The translations under genes were made by a program, and so were the position numbers. 64,000 nucleotides of DNA from Lachnotalea sp. AF33-28 (GTDB taxonomy: Bacteria; Bacillota; Clostridia; Lachnospirales; Lachnospiraceae). Below, one piece after another: positions 8,315-17,420 of this stretch. The notes below the pieces were generated by a model. The model was not told the DNA's origin. It was given only the letters and a program-made list of their open reading frames with translations, and searched no databases. The stretch's first letter is position 1, and each line of letters opens with the position of its first letter. The stretch lies in contig NZ_QUEE01000013.1 in NCBI RefSeq assembly GCF_003477885.1, positions 1 to 64,000 on the forward strand. The letters are read 5' to 3'.

Positions 8315-11300
8315 ATGAATCAGAAGGACCGGACAAACCAGACAAATCAGGCAAGCCGCATCCCGGGAGTCACCCTGGAAGATGAAACCAAAATGCTCTC
8401 AGATATTCTTGCCATTGCGGACGAGAATTTAAACCGGGCAAAAGCTTCCGTACAGAATCTGGCGGATGAACTGCATGAATTAAAGGAAGTATACGATGTG
8501 GAGGACAAGGAAGGGCTGGCGCTGTGGTTCAACACCGACGCCAGATTCCAGCAGGTACGGCAGGAGCTGCTTAGGATGGAACACAGCAGAAAGAAGCCCT
8601 ACTTTGGCCGGATTGATTTCATCGATTCAAAGCTGTTAAAAGACGAATGCTACTATATTGGAAAAAGCGCTATTGCCAAAGGCACCGCGGACCCGGTGGT
8701 CATCGACTGGAGAGCGCCGATCGCATCGGTTTATTATGAAAAATCTCTCGGGACCTGCACCTATTATGTGAAGGGCGAAGAGGCATTTGAGATAGACCTC
8801 ACCAGAAAGCGCACCTATGAGATAGAAAATGATGAACTGAAGGATTTTTACGATTCGGATGTGGTGGCGAATGACGAGCTGCTCACGAAATACCTTGCCA
8901 GGGACAAGAAAACGGTATTAAAGGATATCATCGCGACGATCCAGCAGGAACAAAATGAGATCATCCGCATGAAACCCCATTACAATATTATAATACAGGG
9001 CGGCGCCGGCTCGGGCAAGACGACCGTGGCCATGCACCGGATTTCCTATATCCTGTATAACTACGACCTGGAATTTAAGCCGAAGGATTTCTACATCATC
9101 GGAAGCAACCGGATGCTTTTAAACTATATCACGGGCATTCTGCCGGATCTGGATGTGTACGGCGTATCGCAGATGACGATGGAACAGCTTTTTACGCGGC
9201 TTTTGTATGAGGACTGGGATGACCGGAAGTATACCGTAAAAAAACTGAACCGGGAGGATAAAACGGCCTGCGTGAAAGGCAGCTTTTCCTGGTTTCATGA
9301 CCTGGAGGATTTCTGTCGCCGCTATGAGTGGAATTATATTCCGCGGAAGGATGTGATCACGGAGAGAACGCACACTCTTCTGATGAGCCAAAGCGCAATC
9401 GAAGACCTGCTTCAGAGATTTGATTTCCTTTCGCTCATGGATAAACAGGATAAGCTGGCGGAGCACCTGATGGCAAAGGTAGAAAATGAAATCTACGGAA
9501 GGTACTATACCTACCCGCCGGAAGAGCAGAAGGCGCTCCTGAAATATTACCAGACGTATTTTGGAAAACGCGAATGGAAGGGCTCTATCTTTGAGCTGTA
9601 CGATGATTTCCTCCGGGAACAGAATGAGAAGGGACATCCGGTGGCGCTGCCCGGAACTCAATTTGATCTCTACGATTTGGCGGCCCTGGCTTATTTGTAC
9701 AAACGAATCAAAGAAACAGAAGTGATCCAGGAGGCAAGCCATGTGATTGTTGACGAGGCGCAGGATTTCGGCATGATGGCTTACGGAGCGCTGAAATACT
9801 GCTTAAGCAAATGCACCTATACCATCATGGGCGATGTGTCGCAGAACATCTATTTCGATTACGGACTCACCGACTGGGAGGAACTAAGGGGCCTTATGCT
9901 GCCCGGAAGACTTGACTATTTCGGCCTGCTGAGAAAAAGTTACCGCAACACGGTGGAAATTTCTAATTTTGCGACCAATATCCTGCAGCATGGCAATTTC
10001 CCGATCTATCCGGTGGAGCCGATCATCCGCCATGGGAAGGAGGTACGGACGGTACCGTGCGAGAATGAACGGCACCTGGTCAGGGAGACCACCGGCATCC
10101 TTTTGCAATGGCAGAAGGAATATGATACAATTGCAGTAATCTGCAGGGATGAAGAGGATGTGGCAGGATTATCGGAAAAGCTGCGGGGAAAAGTGGAGCT
10201 TCGTGAATTCGACACGGAAACCGAGGAATTTGGAAGCGGTGTAATGATCCTTCCGATAGAATATGCTAAAGGGCTGGAATTTGATGCGGTTCTCATCTAC
10301 AACGCCAACGATCGGAACTATCCGGCGGAGGACGGATTTGTGAGGCTTTTATACGTGGCCGCCACCAGAGCGCTTCATGAGCTGGCAGTGCCTTATTTCG
10401 GAAAGCTGACTGATCTGATCGCGGCCCCGGTATCGGAAGAGAAAAAACAGAAATATATGGTGGTGCCGGAGAAGAAAACAGCCAGGATGCAGGAGGAGCG
10501 GCCTAAGACCAATAAGGAAAAGGAAATGGAACGGCTGGAGGAAGCCAGACTTGAGCGGGAGCTGCGGGAACGGATCGGACCTAAGAAGATCATCGTTTCG
10601 AATGCTAAGAACGGAAAGACACCGGTGAATCAGCAGAGCGCAGGCGGCGCCCCGGAAATCTCCGAATTCGGCAGCATGCCGTCAAACGCCAGCTTAAAGC
10701 CTTTAGGCCATTCCAATTTCAATCTGTCCATTCGATGGATGTCCAACAACAAACACTACCTTGAACTGACCAGTGCTTACGGCGTGCTTCGGATCACTCC
10801 GATTTCAGCGGATACCGTCCGTATCAGCTTTGCGCAGGGGCCGCTGGGGAAACTGCCGGATGTTCCCGCGGAGCTTGTATCTTCTGTACGGCCGGCATGG
10901 AACTGCAGGCAGGTTAAAGGCAAAGTGGAGATTGCATTTGGAAGGCTGATCCTGCGTGTGGATAAAAAGACAGGCAGCATCTCATTCTTTACGGATAAGG
11001 AAACCCTTCTTCTAAGTGAGGGCGCACAGCTGCCAAGGCAGATTGTGAACACACCCCAGAACCGGACATGGAGCTATTTTGACTGGACGAAAAAAGAAGG
11101 TTTAAAGGCTAGGGGGACATATGACCGGCAGCTGCTTGATTTGAAATCCACGGCAAAATACATTTCCTTCGGCGCGGAATCGGACAGACCTGCCTGTGTC
11201 ATATCGGATCGCGGATATCAGATACTGATTCCGGCCGGCCGGCGGGTGATGTGCTGTACGATACCGGTGTACGGTTCCTATATATATACGGAAGGGGAAG

Positions 11301-11335
11301 CGCAGACCGACTATTTCTTCAGAACGACAGTATAA
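8315..11335 (+). CDS. HelD-type superfamily 1 helicase fused to GH31-N-like domain
   Basis: About 1006 residues. The first 745 are a UvrD/HelD-like ATPase: a long coiled-coil N terminus, Walker A 'GGAGSGKTT' (about 229-237), motif II 'VIVDEAQDF', 'SYRNTVEISNF', motif V 'YAKGLEFDAVLIYNAN' and motif VI 'LYVAATRALHEL'. HelD proteins remove or recycle stalled RNA polymerase. After a charged linker, residues 795-1006 form a beta-rich region with 'RVDKKTGSISFF' and 'ETLLLSEG' that resembles the N-terminal beta-sandwich of GH31 glycosidases, without the catalytic barrel. I chose the ATG at 8315 (AAGGAAGG upstream) over 8279. The fusion is one continuous frame. Whether the tail binds carbohydrate, RNA polymerase or something else is unknown. 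Confidence 0.8.
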   Translation: MNQKDRTNQTNQASRIPGVTLEDETKMLSDILAIADENLNRAKASVQNLADELHELKEVYDVEDKEGLALWFNTDARFQQVRQELLRMEHSRKKPYFGRIDFIDSKLLKDECYYIGKSAIAKGTADPVVIDWRAPIASVYYEKSLGTCTYYVKGEEAFEIDLTRKRTYEIENDELKDFYDSDVVANDELLTKYLARDKKTVLKDIIATIQQEQNEIIRMKPHYNIIIQGGAGSGKTTVAMHRISYILYNYDLEFKPKDFYIIGSNRMLLNYITGILPDLDVYGVSQMTMEQLFTRLLYEDWDDRKYTVKKLNREDKTACVKGSFSWFHDLEDFCRRYEWNYIPRKDVITERTHTLLMSQSAIEDLLQRFDFLSLMDKQDKLAEHLMAKVENEIYGRYYTYPPEEQKALLKYYQTYFGKREWKGSIFELYDDFLREQNEKGHPVALPGTQFDLYDLAALAYLYKRIKETEVIQEASHVIVDEAQDFGMMAYGALKYCLSKCTYTIMGDVSQNIYFDYGLTDWEELRGLMLPGRLDYFGLLRKSYRNTVEISNFATNILQHGNFPIYPVEPIIRHGKEVRTVPCENERHLVRETTGILLQWQKEYDTIAVICRDEEDVAGLSEKLRGKVELREFDTETEEFGSGVMILPIEYAKGLEFDAVLIYNANDRNYPAEDGFVRLLYVAATRALHELAVPYFGKLTDLIAAPVSEEKKQKYMVVPEKKTARMQEERPKTNKEKEMERLEEARLERELRERIGPKKIIVSNAKNGKTPVNQQSAGGAPEISEFGSMPSNASLKPLGHSNFNLSIRWMSNNKHYLELTSAYGVLRITPISADTVRISFAQGPLGKLPDVPAELVSSVRPAWNCRQVKGKVEIAFGRLILRVDKKTGSISFFTDKETLLLSEGAQLPRQIVNTPQNRTWSYFDWTKKEGLKARGTYDRQLLDLKSTAKYISFGAESDRPACVISDRGYQILIPAGRRVMCCTIPVYGSYIYTEGEAQTDYFFRTTV

Positions 11336-11368
11336 GAGAAGCAATTAAAACCCACAAAGGAGCTTAAG

Positions 11369-11962
11369 ATGGATAATCATTTAACGCTGGACTATTATAA
11401 CAGACACGCGGAACGCTTCACCGCCGATACGGGAACCGTCAATTTTATGGAGATGCAGAATAAATTCCTGAACAAGCTGCCCGAACATCCCTTCATATTG
11501 GATTTTGGCTGCGGGTCCGGGCGTGACACAAAATATTTTCTGGAACACGGATGCCGCGTCACAGCAATCGACGGATCGGAAGAACTGTGCAGGATCGCCG
11601 GAGAGTTTACCGGAATCCGCGTGAAACATATGTACTTCCAGGACTTATCGGATCTTGAGCTATATGACGGCATTTGGGCATGCGCATCCATACTGCACGT
11701 GTCATCGGATGAAATGGCTTCTGTATTGGAGAAGATGCGGGCGGCTCTGAAGCCGGAAGGGATTCTCTACGTGTCCTATAAATACGGGACATTTGAAGGC
11801 GAACGAAACGGGCGCTATTTCACGGATATGACGGAAGAGCGTTTTGAGAAGCTGCTGGATACTGTGGAAGGCCTGACATTGGAAGAACAGTTTATAACCT
11901 CCGATGTGAGGCCCGGGAGAGGTGAAGAAAAATGGCTGAATCTGATAGTGCGGAAGAATTAG
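11369..11962 (+). CDS. Class I SAM-dependent methyltransferase
   Basis: 197 residues with the Rossmann methyltransferase motif I 'ILDFGCGSGRDTKYF' (about 44-58), motif II acidic residue in 'VTAIDGSEE', and a motif IV-like 'GIWACASILHV'. The overall pattern is close to small TehB/UbiE-like methyltransferases that act on small molecules or proteins. The substrate cannot be read from sequence. AAAGGAG lies ahead of the ATG. The next gene starts 31 bp inside this one, so the two are translationally coupled. In other clostridia this type of gene often precedes a PLD/DEAD/DUF3427 helicase, as it does here, which suggests a shared nucleic-acid or defence role. Confidence 0.8.
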   Translation: MDNHLTLDYYNRHAERFTADTGTVNFMEMQNKFLNKLPEHPFILDFGCGSGRDTKYFLEHGCRVTAIDGSEELCRIAGEFTGIRVKHMYFQDLSDLELYDGIWACASILHVSSDEMASVLEKMRAALKPEGILYVSYKYGTFEGERNGRYFTDMTEERFEKLLDTVEGLTLEEQFITSDVRPGRGEEKWLNLIVRKN

Positions 11963-14249
11963 GACAGGCTGTATGGCAGATTGAACCCACCGATGTGATG
12001 ACCGGGGACAAAAACAGAAAGAAATTCCTGTATTACCAGATGAAATTAAGCATCCTGAAGGCGAAACGGATTGATATCATCGTATCTTTTTTAATGGAAT
12101 CCGGTGTACGCATGATATTAAACGATTTAAAGTCTGCGCTTGAGCATGGGACACAGATTCGTCTGCTGACTGGTAATTACCTGGGGATCACGCAGCCGTC
12201 AGCGCTGTATCTGTTAAAAAATGAATTGGGCGGCCGGGTGGATCTGCGGTTCTATAATGAGAAGGGACGTTCGTTTCATCCGAAATCCTATATTTTTCAT
12301 TATGAGGATTACAGCGACATCTATATCGGATCTTCCAATATATCAAGAAGCGCGCTGACCTCAGGCATAGAGTGGAATTACAGGGCAAGACCTATTTGGC
12401 CGCGTTTGATTCGGCAGCATATGAACGGGTGCTGTTTGTAGCGCACCGGGAAGAAATACTTAGACAGGCCGCGGCCTCCTTTAGAAACGTCAGGAACTCC
12501 GATGATTATGGCTTTTTTTACGGAAAAAACAAGGATAAAGATGCCTCCGTTATTTTTGCTTCTGTTTTTACTCTGGGGAGAGAAGAGTATCTGAAAAGGG
12601 AGTATTTCGCGCCTGACTATTTTGATTATATTGTGATCGATGAATTCCACCATGCCGTCAGCGATCAGTATCGCAGAATCGTAAAGTATTTCAAACCGAA
12701 ATTCCTGCTGGGGCTGACGGCCACGCCGGACCGAATGGATGGGCGGGACATCTACGAGATCTGTGACTATAATGTTCCGTATGAGCTGTCATTAAAGGAT
12801 GCGATCAGTAAGGGCATGCTGGTCCCGTTCCATTATTACGGGGTTTATGACGGGACCGATTATTCCTCCCTGCATTTGGTGAAAGGAAATTATCTGAAAA
12901 AGGATCTGAATGCTCTGTACAGGGACAACGCATACAGATATGACCTGATCTATAAGTACTATAAAAAGTATCCCTCCAGACGTGCGCTGGGGTTCTGCTG
13001 TTCAAGGATGCATGCAGAAAATATGGCAAAAGCGTTCTGTGAACGGGGGATACCGTCCGCGGCAGTATACAGCAATTCAGGGGGACCGTACCGGTTAAGC
13101 AGGGAATGCGCGGTTGAGAAACTGTTGAAGGGAGAGATCCGTGTTATATTTTCGGTGGATATGTTCAACGAAGGCCTGGATATTGCCAGCCTGGACATGG
13201 TCATGTTTCTCCGGCCGACGGAATCGCCCGTGGTTTTCCTGCAGCAGCTCGGCCGCGGCTTAAGAAGATGCAAAGGCAAAGAATATCTCAATGTGCTCGA
13301 CTTTATTGGCAATTATGAGAAGGCAGGCCGTGTGCCGCTACTGCTTAGCGGCTGCGGCGCGGCGTGCGGCGCCCGGATCTTAGATGAGATGCCGGACTAT
13401 CCGGATGACTGTATAGTGGACTTTGAGATGCGGCTGATCGATCTGTTTCAGGAAATGGAGATGAGAGGCCTTACAGTCCGCGAGAAAATACGTCAGGAAT
13501 ACTTCCGCATTAAGGAGGAACTGAATGGGAAGGTACCGACACGCATGGAATTGTTTACATATATGGAGGATGACATATATCAGCTCTGTATGAAGCATGC
13601 GAAGGAAAATCCGTTCAGAGGATATTTGGAGTATCTGCATGAGCTTGGGGATTTATCGTTCTTTGAGCAGGAACTGTATGAAAGCATGGGCAGAGAATTT
13701 ATAAAGTTCCTGGAAACAACAGAGATGCAGAAGGTATATAAGATGCCTGTCCTTTACAGCATTTATAATGAGGGCCGCATCAGGATGGCGGTTACGGATG
13801 CGGAGGTATTGAGTGCCTGGAAAAATTTCTTTTCCACTGGGCTTAACTGGAAAGATCTTGGCAGCGATATATCCATTGATCAGTACCGGAAAATAACGGA
13901 TGCACAGCATTTAAGCAATGTGAAGAGAAATCCGGTAAACTTCTTAAAGGCATCCGGCAAGGGTTTTTTTGTGGATCGGGAAGGATATGTGATCGCGCTG
14001 CGGGATGAGCTTGGCGGTATCATAGAGAATGAAGCATTCAAATCACATATGAAGGATATCCTGGAATACCGCACGATGGAATATTACCGGAGGGGAGATA
14101 CCAGGGAGACGGACAGTCAGTCCGGAAAACGGAAGGTTAAGTTATGGCAAAAGGAGGTGCAGTCAGTCAAAAGCTCCGACGCCAGCGAGTGTATTGTCAT
14201 AAGCAACGAACGCATCAACGTGATTGTCAATAAAGCAGCGCGCTCTTAA
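11932..14249 (+). pseudogene. PLD-nuclease/DEAD helicase (DUF3427-type) with out-of-frame internal deletion
   Basis: The first frame (11932-12441) encodes a phospholipase-D-like nuclease domain with 'FHPKSYIF' and 'IYIGSSNISRSAL', ending around 'GIEWNYR'. A second frame, from about 12384 to 14249, begins abruptly at 'GKTYLAAFDS', the tail of Walker A. It continues with 'VIDEFHHA' (motif II), 'LLGLTATPDR' (III), 'IFSVDMFNEGLDI' (V) and 'QQLGRGLRRCKGK' (VI), then the usual long C-terminal region. Intact relatives have a linker and full Walker A between these parts. A deletion ending at about 12383 has removed them and shifted the frame. The start at 11932 has GAGAGGTGA upstream. The helicase half cannot bind ATP normally. 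Confidence 0.75.
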
Positions 14250-14328
14250 ATCATACGGGGATGCTTTGAATACCATTCATCTTGGATACAAACAGACACC
14301 TCTTGTTTAATCGGGCTTATCCCATTAC

Positions 14329-14369
14329 AAAGGAGCTGTGGCTAATAAACATAGCCACAGCTCCTTTTA
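14329..14369 (+). terminator. Rho-independent terminator after helicase gene
   Basis: A perfect 16-bp stem: AAAGGAGCTGTGGCTA (14329-14344) and its complement (14352-14367), with a 7-nt loop and a TTTT tail. It isolates the CRISPR operon from the upstream genes. Confidence 0.85.
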
Positions 14370-14481
14370 GTAAATTTCAAGAATCTTTTTAATTTTCAAT
14401 CCACGAATTCATATAGTAGAACTCGACATCAACACTATAACAAAAATAGTATCTGAGATCAATCCCTAATATTATTCATGG

Positions 14482-14510
14482 TTGACAAATAGTGGACTAT
14501 CTGCTAACAT
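14482..14510 (+). promoter_or_regulatory. Sigma-70-type promoter for the cas operon
   Basis: TTGACA at 14482-14487, a 17-bp spacer, and TAACAT at 14505-14510. It is the only strong promoter match between the terminator and the small gene at 14788, and it places a leader of roughly 270 nt on the transcript. Confidence 0.65.
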
Positions 14511-14582
14511 GTAAGTATAAAGAATATATACTATAAAGATCAACAATCTATTTAAGAAAATAGAATGAAAGAGACAACCTAA

Positions 14583-14698
14583 CGCCCGCTTAATCTGCAA
14601 ATTAAACAGGCGTCGAATCGAAAGTATTTAGTTCTCAGGCCAAAAACGATCGATAATAAAATTTTATCTGTTTTTATGCGTTTCGTCAAATACTTTCG
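14583..14698 (+). ncRNA. Structured leader upstream of the cas operon
   Basis: Two stems follow the promoter. CGCCCGCTTAA (14583-14593) pairs with TTAAACAGGCG (14602-14612), with two mismatches. A perfect 11-bp outer stem, CGAAAGTATTT (14619-14629) with AAATACTTTCG (14688-14698), encloses a nested AAAAAC/GTTTTT stem and the palindrome ATAAAATTTTAT. No coding frame fits. It could be a riboswitch-like leader, a small RNA or a thermosensor-like element. I could not match it to a known class. Confidence 0.45.
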
Positions 14699-14787
14699 TA
14701 AAATTTATTTGGAAGGAGATGAACACTGAGTAACTGGCATGTGTCTTTCATTTTTATATATACATTAAAATGAAGAGGAGCATAAAC

Positions 14788-15003
14788 ATGATAAAAAATT
14801 ATTACCTGAATTTAGATACGAGCAAAAATCCGAACGGAAACTATGAAGTACATACATCTCAATGCTATTATTGCCCTACAATAAACAAAGTATATCTGGG
14901 GGCATATGATAATGGTATACAGGCAGTAGCGGAAGCGAAAAGACGCGGATACTACAAAGCGGATGGCTGCTGCTATTGCTGTCCGGAAGCTCATAGAGAG
15001 TGA
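14788..15003 (+). CDS. Small cysteine-rich protein at head of cas operon
   Basis: 71 residues, starting at the ATG at 14788 with GAGGAG seven bases upstream. It has 'VHTSQCYYC' near the N terminus and 'ADGCCYCCPEAH' at the C terminus, separated by a helix rich in alanine and lysine. The H-x-x-x-C ... C-x-x-C pattern is like the zinc-binding site of Ada-type domains. The gene ends 24 bp before cas3, so it is probably co-transcribed. I know of no standard Cas protein of this kind in type I-C loci. It may be an accessory or regulatory zinc protein, or an unrelated neighbour. Confidence 0.6.
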   Translation: MIKNYYLNLDTSKNPNGNYEVHTSQCYYCPTINKVYLGAYDNGIQAVAEAKRRGYYKADGCCYCCPEAHRE

Positions 15004-15027
15004 TTAAGAAAGCTGGGAGATGAATAT

Positions 15028-17382
15028 ATGATAGCCCATATTCGTGAGCGCGACCAAAAAAAGCAGCCTGTAATCAACCATCTGATACATACAGCCAATA
15101 ATGCAAGAGTTCTGGCTGCGTCTCTCAATATGGGCAATCTCGCATATCTGACAGGCTTTTTTCACGATCTTGGAAAATGGCGGCTGCGTTTTAAAGAATA
15201 TCTTGAGGCGGCAGTCCTTCATCCTGACAGTGTCCGCAGAGGAGAGGTAAACCATAGTTCAGCCGGAGCGATTTATGTCTATCAAAGATATTATCACGGC
15301 GATAGGCTGCATCGTTTGACAGCACAGTTAATTTCCGTTGCAATTTTATCCCATCACGGTTTAAACGACTGTATGGATCTGAATGGTACCGATCATTTTC
15401 ATCGGCGGGTAGAGTCATTGGAAGGGTTGGATTATGATGAGGTCATGGAGCATTTTAAAGCTTCTGAAACAAATGAAGAGGAATTCGATGAATATTTTGA
15501 AAAAGCGGTATTTGAAGTCCAGTGTTTTATGAAAATGATTGAAAAAAATAAGCAAAGCCGCAGTTTTTCAATATCCATACTGGAACGAATGCTTCTTTCA
15601 ATTGTAGTCGAAGCGGACAGGCAGGATGCTGCATCCTTTGAGGAAGAGGAGGAGCCGGAAAACAAAGAAGTTAATAAAAATGCACCCCAGTGGTCACTGC
15701 TGTGCAGAAATCTGGAACTATCCCTGGAAAGTCAACCGCGCGGAGATAATATTTCTGCTTTAAGAAAACAAGTTGCGGACGAATGCCTCAAATTTGCGGA
15801 ATGCAAGACGGGCATTTATCGTTTATCGGTCCCTACCGGTGGAGCGAAAACGTTGAGCAGCATGCGTTTCGCGTTACACCATGCATTAAAGGGCAGGAAA
15901 AAGCATGTTTTTTATTTCGCACCGTATTTGAGTATACTTGAGCAAAACAGTGAGGTTTTCCGCGATGTGCTGGGACAAGCTTTTATCTTAGAGCACCATT
16001 CCAATATAGTGATAGATAATACAAACGAAGAAGCAAAGGCAGAGTACAACCGTTATAAACAGCTGACTTCGAACTGGGACAGTCCGGTTGTCACCAGTAC
16101 CTTTGTGCAGTTTTTAAACACTTTGTTTTCAGACAGCATGCAGTCGGTGCGGAGATTTAACAGCTTAGCTGATTCTGTAATTATTGTGGATGAGATTCAA
16201 TCGCTGCCGATTCAAATGATCTACATGTTCAATCTTGCCATGAATTATCTTTCTTTGGTCTGTAATAGCACAATTATTTTATGTTCTGCTACTCAGCCTG
16301 TATTGGATCAGGTGAGCTGCCCCATATGTATGGGGCAGCCGGCCGATATAATTGCCGATCGGGAAGGCTTATACCGTCAGCTTAAACGCGTGAGAATTGA
16401 AGTCACCAGAGGAACCTTTGATACTCAGCGCCTTAAACAGTTTGTGGTAGACCGTATGAAAGAAAAACAGAATCTGCTGCTGATATTAAATACCAAGGCG
16501 GCTGCCAGGGAAATGTTCCTTTCTTTACAGGAACATTATCGCAGAACGGATGAATCCGTACTGCTGATTCACTTAAGCACATATATGTGTGCCCGGCATC
16601 GGATGGATTATATTCGAAAGCTTATGAAGCTGCTGGGCAACAGGAAAATAATCTGTGTCAGCACTTCACTGATTGAAGCCGGAGTGGATTTATCCTTTGA
16701 ATGTGTGATCCGCTCATTTGCGGGGATGGACAGCATTGCCCAGGCAGCAGGGAGATGTAACCGAAATTGGGAATGGTATGAAGGAGTAGTATATCTGATA
16801 CGGTATAAAGAAGAACGCCTGGGGAAACTTGAGCAGATAGTGAAAGGCGCTCAGTGCAGTGAATTTCTGGTAGATGAATTTGAAAGATATCCCGAACGTT
16901 ATGACAACGATTTGCTGTCTGTTCAGGCGCTTCGGTCATATTATGAAAGATATTATTATGATATGTCACAAAGACGTTTGATGTCTTATCCTGTTGATCG
17001 GGCAGGAGCTAGTCTTCTTGATATGTTAGAACAAAACCGCTGCGGAAGAATTGCCGCCAAGGATGCCGGGAAAACACCGGATCTGGAAATGTTTCAGGCA
17101 TTTAAAACAGCCGGACAACATTTTCAGGTAATCAATGATAATACAGTGAGTGTAATCGTACCCTATAAAGAAGGAAAGAAGATCATAACACAGTTAGCGG
17201 ACGAAACAGACAAAAAGAAAATAAAGAATACTCTCAAAAAAGCGCAGCAGGCTACCGTAAATATTTTTCCGGAGATGCTTAAGCAGCTGAAAAGCAAAGA
17301 ATCAATAGAATTTTTGAAAAATGCGGGAGTATGGGTATTAAAGGAGGTGGCTTACGATGAGCAGATGGGTATTGTCTTGTAG
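15028..17382 (+). CDS. cas3: CRISPR-associated nuclease/helicase Cas3, type I-C
   Basis: 784 residues, combining the HD nuclease and DExH helicase that shred DNA marked by Cascade. The HD part (about 1-210) has 'HLIHTANNA', 'GFFHDLGKW' (His46-Asp47), 'VNHSSAGA' and 'ILSHHGL'. The helicase part has the P-loop 'VPTGGAKTLSS', 'IIVDEIQSLP' (motif II as DEIQ), 'LCSATQP', 'STSLIEAGVDLSF' and 'AQAAGRCNRN'. The P-loop residue before the lysine is Ala273 where Gly is usual. The length is normal for subtype I-C. A GGGAGATG box precedes the ATG. The gene leads cas5-cas8c-cas7, the standard I-C order. Confidence 0.93.
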   Translation: MIAHIRERDQKKQPVINHLIHTANNARVLAASLNMGNLAYLTGFFHDLGKWRLRFKEYLEAAVLHPDSVRRGEVNHSSAGAIYVYQRYYHGDRLHRLTAQLISVAILSHHGLNDCMDLNGTDHFHRRVESLEGLDYDEVMEHFKASETNEEEFDEYFEKAVFEVQCFMKMIEKNKQSRSFSISILERMLLSIVVEADRQDAASFEEEEEPENKEVNKNAPQWSLLCRNLELSLESQPRGDNISALRKQVADECLKFAECKTGIYRLSVPTGGAKTLSSMRFALHHALKGRKKHVFYFAPYLSILEQNSEVFRDVLGQAFILEHHSNIVIDNTNEEAKAEYNRYKQLTSNWDSPVVTSTFVQFLNTLFSDSMQSVRRFNSLADSVIIVDEIQSLPIQMIYMFNLAMNYLSLVCNSTIILCSATQPVLDQVSCPICMGQPADIIADREGLYRQLKRVRIEVTRGTFDTQRLKQFVVDRMKEKQNLLLILNTKAAAREMFLSLQEHYRRTDESVLLIHLSTYMCARHRMDYIRKLMKLLGNRKIICVSTSLIEAGVDLSFECVIRSFAGMDSIAQAAGRCNRNWEWYEGVVYLIRYKEERLGKLEQIVKGAQCSEFLVDEFERYPERYDNDLLSVQALRSYYERYYYDMSQRRLMSYPVDRAGASLLDMLEQNRCGRIAAKDAGKTPDLEMFQAFKTAGQHFQVINDNTVSVIVPYKEGKKIITQLADETDKKKIKNTLKKAQQATVNIFPEMLKQLKSKESIEFLKNAGVWVLKEVAYDEQMGIVL

Positions 17383-17420
17383 AATAAGTTATTCAGTGAC
17401 CTGAAAATGAGGAGTATGTT

